DNA of 64,000 nt from Bacteroidales bacterium (GCA_009774765.1 VSOK01000007.1:13670-77669); one strand, 5' to 3'. Counted from the first letter of the stretch, positions 42,190 through 51,511 are shown. Translations and numbers: made by a program. Notes: generated from the sequence alone by a model not told the origin.

Positions 42190-42999
42190 ATGGCTAAAAA
42201 GACAAAAAAAATCGAAACACCTATCGATCAGAGGGAGACATTCGTGTCGATCCAGAAGAACTTTGCTGATTCAGATCTGAGCGTTGAGGAAAAACTCAAG
42301 ACGCTTTATGCTCTGCAGCAGGTTGATACAAAGATAGACAGAATACTTCAGCTGAGGGGTGAGCTTCCTCTTGAGGTTGAAAACCTTGAAAACGAAATCG
42401 CTGACCTTAAGGCCAAAGTAGCTGGGGTAACGGCCCGGATAGAGGAGTCAAACAAGAATATAGCAGACTACAAGAATCAGATTGTCGAGTATGACGCCCT
42501 GATAGAGAAATATAAATCCCAGGTAGAGCACGTCTCAAACAGCAGGGAGTTTGACTCTCTCAGCAAAGAGATTGAGAACCAGGGACTTCTCAGGCAGATC
42601 GCTGAAAAGAACATCTACGAGACAAAAGAGGGGATAGCTTCTATGAAAATGGATGTTGAGGTCATCAAGGAAAAGCTTTCAGTGAAAAACGACGACCTCA
42701 AGGCCAAGAAGCAGGAACTTTCAACAATCATCGAGTCTACAGCCAAGGAGGAGGAGAGACTGTGTGAGGAAAGGGAGGCAAGCGTGTCGAAGATAGATGC
42801 AAGGACGCTCAGCGCGTACGACCGTATCAGAAACAGCTGCAACAACCATCTTGCTGTAGTCTCCGTGTTCAACGGCAATGCCTGCGGAGGATGTTTCAGT
42901 ACGATCGCTCCGCAGAGGCTTATCGATATTGCTTCCAACAAAAAAATGATCATCTGCGAATATTGCGGAAGAATTCTTGTAAATCCGGATTTTGAGTAG
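42190..42999 (+). CDS. Coiled-coil protein with C4 zinc ribbon
   Basis: This protein of 269 residues is mostly a long helical coiled coil (about 30-200; for example LENEIADLKAKVAGVTARIEE) with a C-terminal zinc ribbon made by two CxxC pairs (NACGGCFS and CEYCGRIL). It matches the family of C4-type zinc-ribbon coiled-coil proteins usually next to Nif3 genes. Its role is unknown; nucleic-acid binding or scaffolding is plausible. dnaB starts one base after its stop. Confidence 0.85.
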   Translation: MAKKTKKIETPIDQRETFVSIQKNFADSDLSVEEKLKTLYALQQVDTKIDRILQLRGELPLEVENLENEIADLKAKVAGVTARIEESNKNIADYKNQIVEYDALIEKYKSQVEHVSNSREFDSLSKEIENQGLLRQIAEKNIYETKEGIASMKMDVEVIKEKLSVKNDDLKAKKQELSTIIESTAKEEERLCEEREASVSKIDARTLSAYDRIRNSCNNHLAVVSVFNGNACGGCFSTIAPQRLIDIASNKKMIICEYCGRILVNPDFE

Positions 43000-43000
43000 T

Positions 43001-44515
43001 ATGCCGGAGGCTGGAAAAAGAAGAACAAGACAGAAAGATGTCAATCTTGATACATTAGGGCTTGAGATGGGTAACAAACCGCCTCAAGCTCTTGATGTTG
43101 AAGAGGCTGTCATCGGCGCGCTCCTTGTGGAGCCGAACTGTGTGGACGAGGCGATGGAGGAACTGTCGCCTTCCTGTTTCTATAATGAGAAGCACCGTCT
43201 TATCTTCGAGTCTATGGTCAGGCTTGTCAACGGGCATACTTCCATAGACCTTCTTACCGTTTCCCAGCAGCTGAAGATTGACGGCAATCTTGAAATCGTG
43301 GGAGGCACGGTCGCCCTTGCCCAGCTGTCTCAGAAGATAGGGGCGGCTGCCCATATCGAGTTCTATATCAAGATCCTGAAGCAGAAATGCATACAGAGGG
43401 AGCTGATAACCGCCTCGTATGCCATTCTCAAATCAGCGTACGATGACACTACCAATGTGGATGACCTGATAGACGATGCGCAGACAAAGGTATTTGCGGC
43501 TATCCAGAACAATGTCAAAAAAGATGTCCAGGATATCGGGTCCGTCATCACAAAAGCCATCAATGACATTGAGGCTCTTCAGGACTCCACGGGTCTGAGC
43601 GGTGTGCCTTCTGGCTTCCCGTCTCTTGACAAGATCACTCTCGGATGGCAGCCGTCCGACCTTATAATCCTTGCTGCGCGTCCTTCCGTGGGAAAGACGG
43701 CGTTCGTGCTCAATATCGCAAGGAACGCATCAGTGGACCATCACGCTCCTGTAGCTTTCTTCTCTCTTGAGATGCCTGCGATACAGCTTGTCAAACGTAT
43801 GATGGTGACGGAGACCGGAATCAGTGCCGACAAGATAAAAGGAGGTCAGAAGCTTGAACCGTATGAATGGGTGCAGCTGGAGCAGAAACTGAAAGATCTG
43901 GCGAAGGCGCCTCTTTATATAGATGACACTCCGGGTCTTCCGGTTATGGAGTTCCGTTCCAAGGCCAAGAGGCTTGTAAAACAGAAAGGCGTAAGACTTA
44001 TAATAGTCGACTACCTTCAGCTTATGCAGGGGCCTGTGGAGCTGAGAGGACTCAGGGAGCAGGAAGTCGCAGCCATATCGCGAACCCTCAAGGCGACCGC
44101 CAAGGAACTGAATGTGCCTATCATAGCCCTGTCGCAGCTGAGCCGAAACGCCGTGACCCGTCAGGGATCCAACAACCGTCCACAGCTGAACGACCTTCGT
44201 GAGTCCGGATCAATCGAGCAGGATGCCGATATGGTAATCTTTATACACCGTGCCGACTACCAGGGCCTTTCCGATAATCCTGAGGATATAGGAAAGACAT
44301 TGATTATCATTGCAAAGCACAGGAACGGCGAGATCGCCGATGTGCCTATGACATTCCGCCATTCCGAAGTCCGGTTCGTCGACAACGAGGATACTCTTGT
44401 CAACCTTGCCGGAAGTATGGATTCTATGTCTCCGGACGGATCCTCTATGGATTATGTGCCGATCTCCAACATCGGCGGAGGCAATTCCGAGTTCGGGAAC
44501 AATCCGGATTTTTAG
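43001..44515 (+). CDS. dnaB: Replicative DNA helicase DnaB
   Basis: This hexameric 5'-3' replicative helicase has 504 residues. The N-terminal helical domain starts near PPQALDVEEAVIGALL; the RecA-like motor carries the Walker A loop AARPSVGKTAF, the Walker B strand LIIVDYLQLM and the finger SQLSRNAVTRQG, followed by SGSIEQDADMVIFIHR. No intein is present. The ATG at 43001 follows the preceding stop by one base; a TTG at 42992 would overlap it. Confidence 0.97.
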   Translation: MPEAGKRRTRQKDVNLDTLGLEMGNKPPQALDVEEAVIGALLVEPNCVDEAMEELSPSCFYNEKHRLIFESMVRLVNGHTSIDLLTVSQQLKIDGNLEIVGGTVALAQLSQKIGAAAHIEFYIKILKQKCIQRELITASYAILKSAYDDTTNVDDLIDDAQTKVFAAIQNNVKKDVQDIGSVITKAINDIEALQDSTGLSGVPSGFPSLDKITLGWQPSDLIILAARPSVGKTAFVLNIARNASVDHHAPVAFFSLEMPAIQLVKRMMVTETGISADKIKGGQKLEPYEWVQLEQKLKDLAKAPLYIDDTPGLPVMEFRSKAKRLVKQKGVRLIIVDYLQLMQGPVELRGLREQEVAAISRTLKATAKELNVPIIALSQLSRNAVTRQGSNNRPQLNDLRESGSIEQDADMVIFIHRADYQGLSDNPEDIGKTLIIIAKHRNGEIADVPMTFRHSEVRFVDNEDTLVNLAGSMDSMSPDGSSMDYVPISNIGGGNSEFGNNPDF

Positions 44516-44527
44516 CAGATCTGTCTT

Positions 44528-45397
44528 ATGGGAGTTTTTTGCAGGATAATATCGGTATTGCTGATTTTCAGCCTTCCTGTAGTGTGCCGCGGGCAGAAGC
44601 CGGAAGATACGACATCCGGAGGCTGCATTCCCGTATTGTCCCTCTCTGAGGACAATCTTGCATATAAGGCAGGTGAATATCTTAAGTTTACGGTGCATTA
44701 TTCGTGGGGAGCGATCAATTCGGATGTAGGCTGGGCTACCGTGAACCTTGATACTCTCCGTCTTGACGGGAGAAAGATCTTCCACTGCTCGGTGTTCGGA
44801 AGGACAGTCAGGTGGTATGACCTTCTTTTCAAGGTAAGGGAGGATTTCCAGTCCTGGTTCACAGCTGAAGGGATCAGACCGGTGAAGTTTACCAGGAACA
44901 CAAACGAAGGGCGGTACACCGCTACGAATACATACCATTATATGTGGAATGCCGCGGAACCGTATATCGCGGCTGATGTCTATTCGTCAAGTTCCGGCCA
45001 GCGTAATGTGAATATGCCGCTGAATGCCTGCACGTATGATCTTCCCGCGCTTTTTTTCCTCGCGAGGAATATGGATTTCGATTCGGTGGTTCCAGGAAGG
45101 CGTTATCCTATGACCTTCGCTATAGATGACGACATATACAATGTCTATTTTATTCTTCACGGGCGAGAGACCAGGAAGATCAAAGGTCTCGGAACTGTCC
45201 GTACCATCAAGTTTGCTGCAAAGCTGCTTGCCGGTGAGGTGTTTACGGGTGAAGAGGATATGATGATATGGGTTACTGATGATGACAACCGGATACCGGT
45301 CTGGTTTGAAGCGCCCATTCTGGTGGGAACGGCTTCTGGACGCCTGGCTGAATACTCCGGGCTCAAACATCCTTTCTCATCGCTGACAAACAAATGA
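44528..45397 (+). CDS. DUF3108 family exported protein
   Basis: This protein of 289 residues has an N-terminal signal peptide (I-I-S-V-L-L-I-F-S-L-P-V-V-C) and a predicted beta-rich fold of the DUF3108 type (YKAGEYLKFTVHYSWGAINSDVGWATV, later KGLGTVRTIKFAAKLLAGEVFTGEEDMMIWVTDDDNRIPVW). Function is unknown; members are predicted to be periplasmic or outer-membrane associated. It lies 12 bp after dnaB and 3 bp before the RseC-like gene that heads the RNF operon. Confidence 0.85.
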   Translation: MGVFCRIISVLLIFSLPVVCRGQKPEDTTSGGCIPVLSLSEDNLAYKAGEYLKFTVHYSWGAINSDVGWATVNLDTLRLDGRKIFHCSVFGRTVRWYDLLFKVREDFQSWFTAEGIRPVKFTRNTNEGRYTATNTYHYMWNAAEPYIAADVYSSSSGQRNVNMPLNACTYDLPALFFLARNMDFDSVVPGRRYPMTFAIDDDIYNVYFILHGRETRKIKGLGTVRTIKFAAKLLAGEVFTGEEDMMIWVTDDDNRIPVWFEAPILVGTASGRLAEYSGLKHPFSSLTNK

Positions 45398-45400
45398 CTT

Positions 45401-45823
45401 ATGGCAAAAAACAATGAAATATCACATACCGGGAAAATCATAGAGATTACGCCCGAGTTCACATCAGTGGAAATCATAGCGTCATCGGCCTGTTCCTCCT
45501 GCCACGCGAAGGGATTGTGCGGAGTGTCGGAGGAGGAGGCAAAAGTTATAATGGTGCCGACTGATCCATACGCTTCGTATGAAACGGGCGACGAAGTCCG
45601 CGTCCTGCTTAAAAAGTCAATGGGCCTTAAAGCGGTATGGATATCTTATGTGATACCTTTGATAATTTTAATGATTTTAATATTATCTTTGTCGTCCGTT
45701 ACCGGACACGAAGTTTATGCCGGACTTGGCGCGATTGGCGGTGTTTTGCTCTATTATATTGGTATCTATATCTTTAGAGACAGACTCGCCAAGGATTTCG
45801 TGTTTTACATAAAGGAAAAATAA
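45401..45823 (+). CDS. RseC/SoxR-reducing-system-like membrane protein
   Basis: This protein of 140 residues has a Cys-containing N-terminal domain (SACSSCHAKGLC) and two hydrophobic helices (about 75-95 and 103-122), the plan of RseC/MucC proteins. In Bacteroidota this gene regularly heads the rnf operon, where it may help mature or reduce RNF or its partners. It is 21 bp upstream of rnfB. Confidence 0.85.
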   Translation: MAKNNEISHTGKIIEITPEFTSVEIIASSACSSCHAKGLCGVSEEEAKVIMVPTDPYASYETGDEVRVLLKKSMGLKAVWISYVIPLIILMILILSLSSVTGHEVYAGLGAIGGVLLYYIGIYIFRDRLAKDFVFYIKEK

Positions 45824-45844
45824 TTCTAATATATTATTGACAAT

Positions 45845-46765
45845 ATGACAACAACAATTATCTGGACTATTGCAATCATCACCATCCTCGGTGCGCTGCT
45901 TGCGGTCGTTCTTTTCTTTGTGGCCAAGAAGTTCAAAGTTGAGGAAGACCCGAGAATCGACGAGGTGGAGAAAGTGTTGCCTGGAGCCAATTGCGGCGGT
46001 TGCGGTCACGCCGGCTGCCGTGCATTTGCCCAGTCTTGTGTTGAGGCCCCGAATCTTGACAACAATTTCTGTCCTGTCGGAGGCAATGAGACTATGAAAA
46101 AAGTTGCAGCCGTGCTTGGCGTTGAAGTTAAGGAGAAGGCTCCTATGGTCGCTGTGGTTCGTTGCAACGGAACCTGTGAAAACCGTCCGCGCATCAACGA
46201 GTATGGCGGATATGCTTCCTGCCGTGTAAAGGCGGCTCTGTACAGCGGTGATACCGGATGTTCATTCGGATGCCTCGGATGCGGCGACTGCGTGGCGGCC
46301 TGCCAGTTCGATGCAATCCACATGAATCCTGAGACCGGACTTCCTGAGGTTGATCAGGAGAAATGTACTGCCTGCGGAGCCTGTGTGAAGGCTTGTCCTA
46401 AGGCTATCATAGAACTGAGGAACAAAGGTCCGCGCAATATGAGGGTCTTTGTCAGCTGTGTGAACAAAGACAAGGGAGGAGTTGCCCGCAAAGCCTGCTC
46501 TGCTGCCTGCATAGGCTGCGGCAAATGTGCAAAAGTATGTCCTCACGGAGCTATTACAGTGGAAAACAATCTTGCGTATATAGATTTCACAAAATGTAAA
46601 CTCTGCAAGAAATGTGTGGCTGAATGCCCTACAGGTGCGATCCACGCGGTCAATTTCCCTGTAGTGAAACCAAAGCCGGCAGCCCCTGCTGCGGCACCGG
46701 TCCAGGCGGCTGCGGCGCAGGATGCAAAGGTTGAAAATAATGAACAGGTCAAAAAGGAGGAGTAG
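45845..46765 (+). CDS. rnfB: RNF complex subunit B (iron-sulfur)
   Basis: This subunit of 306 residues accepts electrons from ferredoxin for the membrane-bound RNF complex. It has an N-terminal helix (about 5-27), a 4Fe-4S motif in CGGCGHAGCRAFAQSC, and four ferredoxin-type motifs (CLGCGDCVAAC, CTACGACVKACP, CIGCGKCAKVCP, CKLCKKCVAECP), more than the two of the E. coli homologue RsxB. It ends in a Pro/Ala-rich tail (about 275-306) that may be flexible. rnfC starts two bases after its stop. Confidence 0.96.
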   Translation: MTTTIIWTIAIITILGALLAVVLFFVAKKFKVEEDPRIDEVEKVLPGANCGGCGHAGCRAFAQSCVEAPNLDNNFCPVGGNETMKKVAAVLGVEVKEKAPMVAVVRCNGTCENRPRINEYGGYASCRVKAALYSGDTGCSFGCLGCGDCVAACQFDAIHMNPETGLPEVDQEKCTACGACVKACPKAIIELRNKGPRNMRVFVSCVNKDKGGVARKACSAACIGCGKCAKVCPHGAITVENNLAYIDFTKCKLCKKCVAECPTGAIHAVNFPVVKPKPAAPAAAPVQAAAAQDAKVENNEQVKKEE

Positions 46766-46767
46766 AT

Positions 46768-48132
46768 ATGAAAAAGACATTTTCAATAGGTGGTATACAT
46801 CCCAATGACAGCAAGATTTCAACGAACTGTCCTATAGAAGTGCTTCCTGCTCCATCTGTGGTGTACATCTCGATGGCACAGCACCTCGGTGCCCCTGCGA
46901 CTCCTGTCGTGGCGGCAGGTGACAGGGTCAGGACCGGACAGGTTATAGGCGAACCTGCCGGATTCATTTCCGCTTTCGTGCATTCATCTGTCACAGGAAC
47001 GGTAAAATCTGTCGCTCCGCGTAAAGATCTGGCAGGAAACAATGTGATGCACGTTGAGATTGCGGTTGAAGAGGATGAATGGGTAGATGGTGTCGACAAC
47101 AGCGATATGATTGTCCGTGAGATTCCTAAAGACAATAAGGTCATCGTTGACCGCATCAAGGCCTGCGGTGTCGTAGGTCTGGGCGGTGCGACATTTCCTA
47201 CGCACGTGAAACTTTGCCCTCCTCCGGACAAGAAGGCTGAAGTCCTGATTCTCAATGGAGCGGAATGTGAGCCTTATCTTACTTCCGACTACCGTATCAT
47301 GATAGAGAAACCGGAGCAGATTGTCATCGGTGCAGGTATTATGCAGCAGGTTCTCGGAGTTCCTCGTGCTGTAATCGGTGTGGAGGAGAACAAGCCCAAG
47401 GCTATAGAGGCATTGAAAGCTGCTGTGGAGAAACTGAAAGTCCTTTCTGCTTCATACAGCAGGATCGAAGTGATGACATTGAAGAAGAAATATCCGCAGG
47501 GAGGAGAAAAGCAGCTTATCGAGGCTGTTACCCACCGTGAAGTCAAATCTATGGGACTTCCTATCGATGTCGGCGCGGTCGTGCAGAATGTCGCTACATC
47601 TCTTGCGGTATATGACGCCGTACAGAAGAATAAACCTCTGACAACAAATACGCTTACCGTGACAGGAGATTGTCTGCCTGGTTCAAAGCAGAGAAATTAT
47701 CTGTTCCGCATAGGAACTCCGCTTTCGTTTATCATTGAGAAGATCGGCGGTATTCCTGAAGATGCGGTGAAGGTCGTAAGTGGAGGCCCTATGATGGGCA
47801 AGGCGATCTCAAACCTTGACGCTACTGCTGTCAAAGGTTCGTCTTCACTCCTTTTCCTGACTGCTGAGCAGACTGTCCGCAAACCGGAAAGCAACTGTAT
47901 CCGCTGCGGCAAATGTGCCGAGGCCTGCCCTATGGGTCTTGAGCCTTTCCTTCTCAACAAGCTCGCCAGGAACGGAATGATGGAGGAGCTTGAGGACAAT
48001 GCGGTTCAGGATTGTATCGAGTGCGGATGCTGCCTGTACAGCTGTCCTGCGAACATTCCTCTTCTGGATGTCATCAGAATTGCCAAAGGGGATGTAATAC
48101 GCATCATAAGAGGACGTTCAGCAAAGAAATAA
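46768..48132 (+). CDS. rnfC: RNF complex subunit C (NADH/flavin)
   Basis: This peripheral subunit of 454 residues binds NADH and FMN and passes electrons to NAD+ or from NADH. The glycine-rich GVVGLGGATFPTHVK and the LILNGAECEPYLTSDYR segment are typical. Two C-terminal 4Fe-4S motifs are CIRCGKCAEACPMGL and CIECGCCLYSCPANI. The length is that of the short form without a long Ala/Lys-rich tail. It lies between rnfB and rnfD. Confidence 0.96.
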   Translation: MKKTFSIGGIHPNDSKISTNCPIEVLPAPSVVYISMAQHLGAPATPVVAAGDRVRTGQVIGEPAGFISAFVHSSVTGTVKSVAPRKDLAGNNVMHVEIAVEEDEWVDGVDNSDMIVREIPKDNKVIVDRIKACGVVGLGGATFPTHVKLCPPPDKKAEVLILNGAECEPYLTSDYRIMIEKPEQIVIGAGIMQQVLGVPRAVIGVEENKPKAIEALKAAVEKLKVLSASYSRIEVMTLKKKYPQGGEKQLIEAVTHREVKSMGLPIDVGAVVQNVATSLAVYDAVQKNKPLTTNTLTVTGDCLPGSKQRNYLFRIGTPLSFIIEKIGGIPEDAVKVVSGGPMMGKAISNLDATAVKGSSSLLFLTAEQTVRKPESNCIRCGKCAEACPMGLEPFLLNKLARNGMMEELEDNAVQDCIECGCCLYSCPANIPLLDVIRIAKGDVIRIIRGRSAKK

Positions 48133-48161
48133 GTCTAAGAATATCATAAAAAACAATAAAG

Positions 48162-49124
48162 ATGAATAAACTATTGGTTTCACCTTCACCTCATATCCAC
48201 ACCAGGACGTCCACAGCGTCCCTGATGCGTGACGTGGTGATTGCGTTGCTTCCTGCGGTGATCGTTTCCGTTCTTTTCTATGGATGGTCCGAACTGATGA
48301 TCCTGGGAGTCAGCGTCGTTTCCTGCATACTTCTGGAATATCTCATCACAAGATTCCTTCTCAAAGGGAAAAATACTGTCTGCGACTGGTCTGCTGCCGT
48401 GACAGGTGTCCTGCTCGCGCTGAACCTTCCTGCCACATCTCCGTGGTGGATGGTGCTCATAGGTGCCGTCGTGGCCATCGGAGTCGCAAAGATGACTTTC
48501 GGAGGTCTTGGACAGAACCTTTTCAACCCTGCTCTTGTAGGACGTGTGTTCCTTCTCATCTCATTCCCTGCGGCTATGACGGACTGGTCTGCGACAAAGG
48601 GATTCATTTCCGGAGTTGACGCTTCTTCAGGAGCGACTCCTCTCGGAATCGTGAAAGAAGGCGGCATAGAGGCTCTCGGCAATGTGGACTATCTCAATAT
48701 GCTGTTTATGAATATCGGCGGTTCCGCAGGTGAGCTTTCTGCGATTGCGATCATTCTCGGATTCATATATCTGCTTGCCCGCAGGGTTATCCGTCCGCAT
48801 ATCACGCTTTCAATCTGGGCGACTGTATTCGTGTTCTCAGGAATCATGTGGCTTGTAAACCCTGCTGAGTACACGGACCCTGTCTTCAACCTGCTTACAG
48901 GAGGTATTCTTCTTGGTTCAGTGTTTATGGCGACAGACTACGTTACATCTCCGATGTCTGCAAAAGGCGGAATCATCTTCGGTGTCGGAATCGGTCTTAT
49001 CACAATGCTTATCAGGTATTTCGGATCGTTCCCTGAGGGAATGTCGTTCGCAATCCTGATTATGAACTCCACTGTTCCTCTTATCAACAAATTCTGTAAA
49101 TCCAAGAAATACGGGAGGGCTTAA
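48162..49124 (+). CDS. rnfD: RNF complex subunit D
   Basis: This integral membrane subunit of 320 residues has about nine hydrophobic helices. A covalent FMN is expected on a Thr; SGATPLGIV matches the S-G-A-T flavinylation motif. FGGLGQNLFNPALVGRVF is a conserved segment of the NqrB/RnfD family. It forms part of the ion-conducting core. rnfG begins two bases after the stop. Confidence 0.95.
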   Translation: MNKLLVSPSPHIHTRTSTASLMRDVVIALLPAVIVSVLFYGWSELMILGVSVVSCILLEYLITRFLLKGKNTVCDWSAAVTGVLLALNLPATSPWWMVLIGAVVAIGVAKMTFGGLGQNLFNPALVGRVFLLISFPAAMTDWSATKGFISGVDASSGATPLGIVKEGGIEALGNVDYLNMLFMNIGGSAGELSAIAIILGFIYLLARRVIRPHITLSIWATVFVFSGIMWLVNPAEYTDPVFNLLTGGILLGSVFMATDYVTSPMSAKGGIIFGVGIGLITMLIRYFGSFPEGMSFAILIMNSTVPLINKFCKSKKYGRA

Positions 49125-49126
49125 TT

Positions 49127-49876
49127 ATGGCGGTAAAATCTTCATTCAAAAATATGGTGCTTTGCCTGTTTGTGATATGTCTTGTCTGCTCAGGTCTTCT
49201 TGCAGGAGTATATGCTCTTACGGCTGAACCTATCAGAAAAGCAGCAGAGGCAAAGACAAACAATGCCATCGCTGTCGTGGTGCCGGAATTTACAGGCGCA
49301 CCGGTAATGGGCACGGTCAATGCCGGCGGAAAAGATTATACATATTATACTGTCTCCAACAAAGGTCTTGTGTCCGGTTATGCGATCAAGACATCTTCTG
49401 TCGGTTTCGGAGGTCCTCTTGAACTGATGGTCGGTCTGACAGCGGACGGTGTAATCTACAACACTTCAGTCCTCTCGCAGAGCGAGACTCCGGGACTCGG
49501 TGCAAAATGCGTGGAGCCGTCTTTCGCGGGGCAGTTTGTTAAATTCGACCCTTCAAAGAAAAAGCTTGCAGTCAAAAAGGACGGAGGTGATGTGGATGCC
49601 ATCACAGCTTCAACAATCACTTCCCGTGCATATTGCGTTGCCCTTGAGAATGCTCTCGATGCATACAAGGCTATTGTTGCAGGCAGCTCTGCTGCTGCGG
49701 ATGATACCTGCGCTGATGAAGGCTGCTGCGGAACCTGTGCGGAAAACAGCTGCGGTATGGACTGCCAGGGTGACGTATGTCAGGTTGAGGAAGGCGGATG
49801 CAGCGGAGACTGCAGCTCATGCAGTTCTTCCTGTGAGGAAGCCTGCGGTGAATGTGCAAATGAATCTAACGAATAA
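49127..49876 (+). CDS. rnfG: RNF complex subunit G with Cys-rich C-terminal tail
   Basis: This subunit of 249 residues has an N-terminal helix (about 9-31) and a periplasmic FMN-binding domain. The sequence DAITASTITS fits the covalent-FMN motif with Thr163 as the probable attachment site. Beyond the normal end of the domain (about residue 185) is a tail of about 60 residues with 13 Cys among Gly, Glu and Ser (residues 195-244), including CC and several CxxC or CxxxC spacings. Most RnfG proteins end soon after the FMN domain. The tail could bind metal or an iron-sulfur cluster, or form disulfides in the periplasm; no known domain is recognised. Confidence 0.93.
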   Translation: MAVKSSFKNMVLCLFVICLVCSGLLAGVYALTAEPIRKAAEAKTNNAIAVVVPEFTGAPVMGTVNAGGKDYTYYTVSNKGLVSGYAIKTSSVGFGGPLELMVGLTADGVIYNTSVLSQSETPGLGAKCVEPSFAGQFVKFDPSKKKLAVKKDGGDVDAITASTITSRAYCVALENALDAYKAIVAGSSAAADDTCADEGCCGTCAENSCGMDCQGDVCQVEEGGCSGDCSSCSSSCEEACGECANESNE

Positions 49877-49888
49877 GGAGGATACATT

Positions 49889-50479
49889 ATGGGAAAATTT
49901 CAGCTTATAACAAAAGGTCTTGTAAAGGAGAACCCTACATTTGTCCTTCTCCTGGGTATGTGTCCTACATTGGCGACCACTACTTCGGCCATCAACGGTA
50001 TGAGTATGGGACTTGCGACTATGTTCGTGCTTATTCTGTCAAATATGGCCATTTCAGCTATTGCCGGTCTTATTCCGGACAAGGTGCGTATTCCTTCCTA
50101 TATCGTGGTGATCGCAACTTTCGTGACTTTGCTCCAGTTCGTTATGCAGGCTTATACTCCTGCTATGTATGAGACTTTGGGACTGTTCATTCCGCTGATT
50201 GTGGTGAACTGTATCGTTCTCGGACGTGCTGAGGCTTTTGCCAACAAGAACAGTGTGGTAGACTCTGCATTGGACGGTCTTGGAATAGGATTGGGCTTTA
50301 CTCTGTCGCTTACGTTGCTTGGCCTTGTGCGTGAACTGCTCGGAAACGGTTCCGCATTCGGATTCAAGTTCATCCAGGGTGACGGTATCCTTGCCTTTGT
50401 CCTTGCTCCGGGAGCATTCCTTGCACTGGGTTATCTGATAGTGCTTTTCCGTAAGGTTACAGCTAAGAAGAACAATTAA
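49889..50479 (+). CDS. rnfE: RNF complex subunit E
   Basis: This integral membrane subunit of 196 residues has six predicted helices and belongs to the RnfA/RnfE/NqrDE family that forms the ion channel with its sister subunit. ENPTFVLLLGMCPTLATTTSAINGMSMGL contains the conserved Cys near the N-terminus thought to hold a shared Fe-S cluster between subunits A and E. It lies between rnfG and rnfA. Confidence 0.95.
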   Translation: MGKFQLITKGLVKENPTFVLLLGMCPTLATTTSAINGMSMGLATMFVLILSNMAISAIAGLIPDKVRIPSYIVVIATFVTLLQFVMQAYTPAMYETLGLFIPLIVVNCIVLGRAEAFANKNSVVDSALDGLGIGLGFTLSLTLLGLVRELLGNGSAFGFKFIQGDGILAFVLAPGAFLALGYLIVLFRKVTAKKNN

Positions 50480-50490
50480 AAGAAAGGACT

Positions 50491-51090
50491 ATGGAATATA
50501 TATTGATCATAATATCAGCGATATTTGTTAACAATATCCTGCTTTCGCAGTTTCTCGGCGTGTGTCCGTTTCTTGGCGTATCCAATAAGTTGAGTACGGC
50601 CGTAGGAATGTCCGGAGCGGTCTGCTTCGTGATCACACTGGCAACTCTGGTTACTTATCTTCTCCAGTATTATGTGCTGAATCCTCTCGGAATCGGTTTT
50701 ATGCAGACCATTTCGTTCATTCTTGTGATTGCGGCACTTGTACAGATGGTGGAAATCGTGCTCAAGAAAGTCAGTCCTGCACTTTATCAGGCTCTCGGAA
50801 TCTTCCTTCCTCTGATTACAACGAACTGTGCGGTTCTTGGAGTCGCTCTTATCGTTGTCACCAAGGAATTTACTTTCGGAGGCGAGCCTCACCTTCTCAA
50901 TCTCGGAGAGTCTGTAGTATATGCGTTCGCAACTTCCCTCGGCTTCGGTCTTGCTATGACTTTGTTTGCAGGACTCCGTGAGCAGCTTGCGCTCAACAGC
51001 GTACCTAAGGCTTTCAAAGGTATTCCTATCGCTTTGGTTACTGCCAGCATCCTGGCTATGGCGTTTATGGGATTCTCTGGATTGGTATAG
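50491..51090 (+). CDS. rnfA: RNF complex subunit A
   Basis: This integral membrane subunit of 199 residues is the partner of RnfE. NNILLSQFLGVCPFLGVSNKLSTAVGMS holds the conserved Cys, and ITTNCAVLGVAL the second one. It is the last gene of the operon (order B-C-D-G-E-A) and is followed by a terminator hairpin. Confidence 0.95.
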   Translation: MEYILIIISAIFVNNILLSQFLGVCPFLGVSNKLSTAVGMSGAVCFVITLATLVTYLLQYYVLNPLGIGFMQTISFILVIAALVQMVEIVLKKVSPALYQALGIFLPLITTNCAVLGVALIVVTKEFTFGGEPHLLNLGESVVYAFATSLGFGLAMTLFAGLREQLALNSVPKAFKGIPIALVTASILAMAFMGFSGLV

Positions 51091-51110
51091 TACTGAAATC
51101 TTTATATGAT

Positions 51111-51168
51111 AATCCCCTGAGGAATGATTGTTTTTAACGGCAATTGTCTTTAGGGGATTTTTTTTGAA
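51111..51168 (+). terminator. Terminator of the rnf operon
   Basis: AATCCCCT (51111-51118) pairs with AGGGGATT (51152-51159) across a loop of 33 bases, followed by a T run (eight in a row from the arm onward). It lies 20 bp after the rnfA stop. Confidence 0.75.
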
Positions 51169-51177
51169 GCAATTCCT

Positions 51178-51402
51178 ATGGATGATCTGTCTCCACAATA
51201 TTGGTATGATATGGGTGTTTCTCTCCGGAAACAGGCGAAGTTCGGAGAGGCGGTCAATGCGTTCCGTAAGGTGATTGAATTGTCTGATTCGCTGCCGGAC
51301 AGGACTGCGGAAATAAAGGTGCTGCGGGACCGTGCGGAGGCGTCGATCGGGCTGATCTGTGAGATCAACGGCTTTGTGAATGTGGATCTTATGAATCCGT
51401 GA
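51178..51402 (+). CDS. Small TPR-like protein
   Basis: This protein of 74 residues contains one clear tetratricopeptide motif (YWYDMGVSLRKQAKFGEAVNAFRKVIEL) followed by a helix. It has no signal peptide. It starts just downstream of the rnf terminator and is followed by a second hairpin, so it may be transcribed by readthrough or from a promoter I did not find. Its function is unknown; a single TPR suggests a protein-protein contact. Confidence 0.6.
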   Translation: MDDLSPQYWYDMGVSLRKQAKFGEAVNAFRKVIELSDSLPDRTAEIKVLRDRAEASIGLICEINGFVNVDLMNP

Positions 51403-51441
51403 CGGACTTTACCGTTCCATCGATCATCGATAGTATAAAAG

Positions 51442-51476
51442 AATAAACCGGCTAAAATTACTTTAGCCGGTTTATT
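51442..51476. terminator. Bidirectional terminator
   Basis: The 15 bp perfect arms AATAAACCGGCTAAA and TTTAGCCGGTTTATT enclose a 5-base loop. It lies between the converging TPR and outer-membrane barrel genes. Confidence 0.85.
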
Positions 51477-51511
51477 GTTCTGTTTCAGGCAGCTTTCAGC
51501 CTGTGATTCTG

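Noticed and set aside
49700..49876. Cys-rich RnfG tail as a frameshift artefact
   Set aside because: The reading stays in frame to a stop 12 bp before rnfE, the composition is biased to Gly/Glu/Ser/Cys, and the gene spacing is normal, so a frameshift is not needed to explain it.
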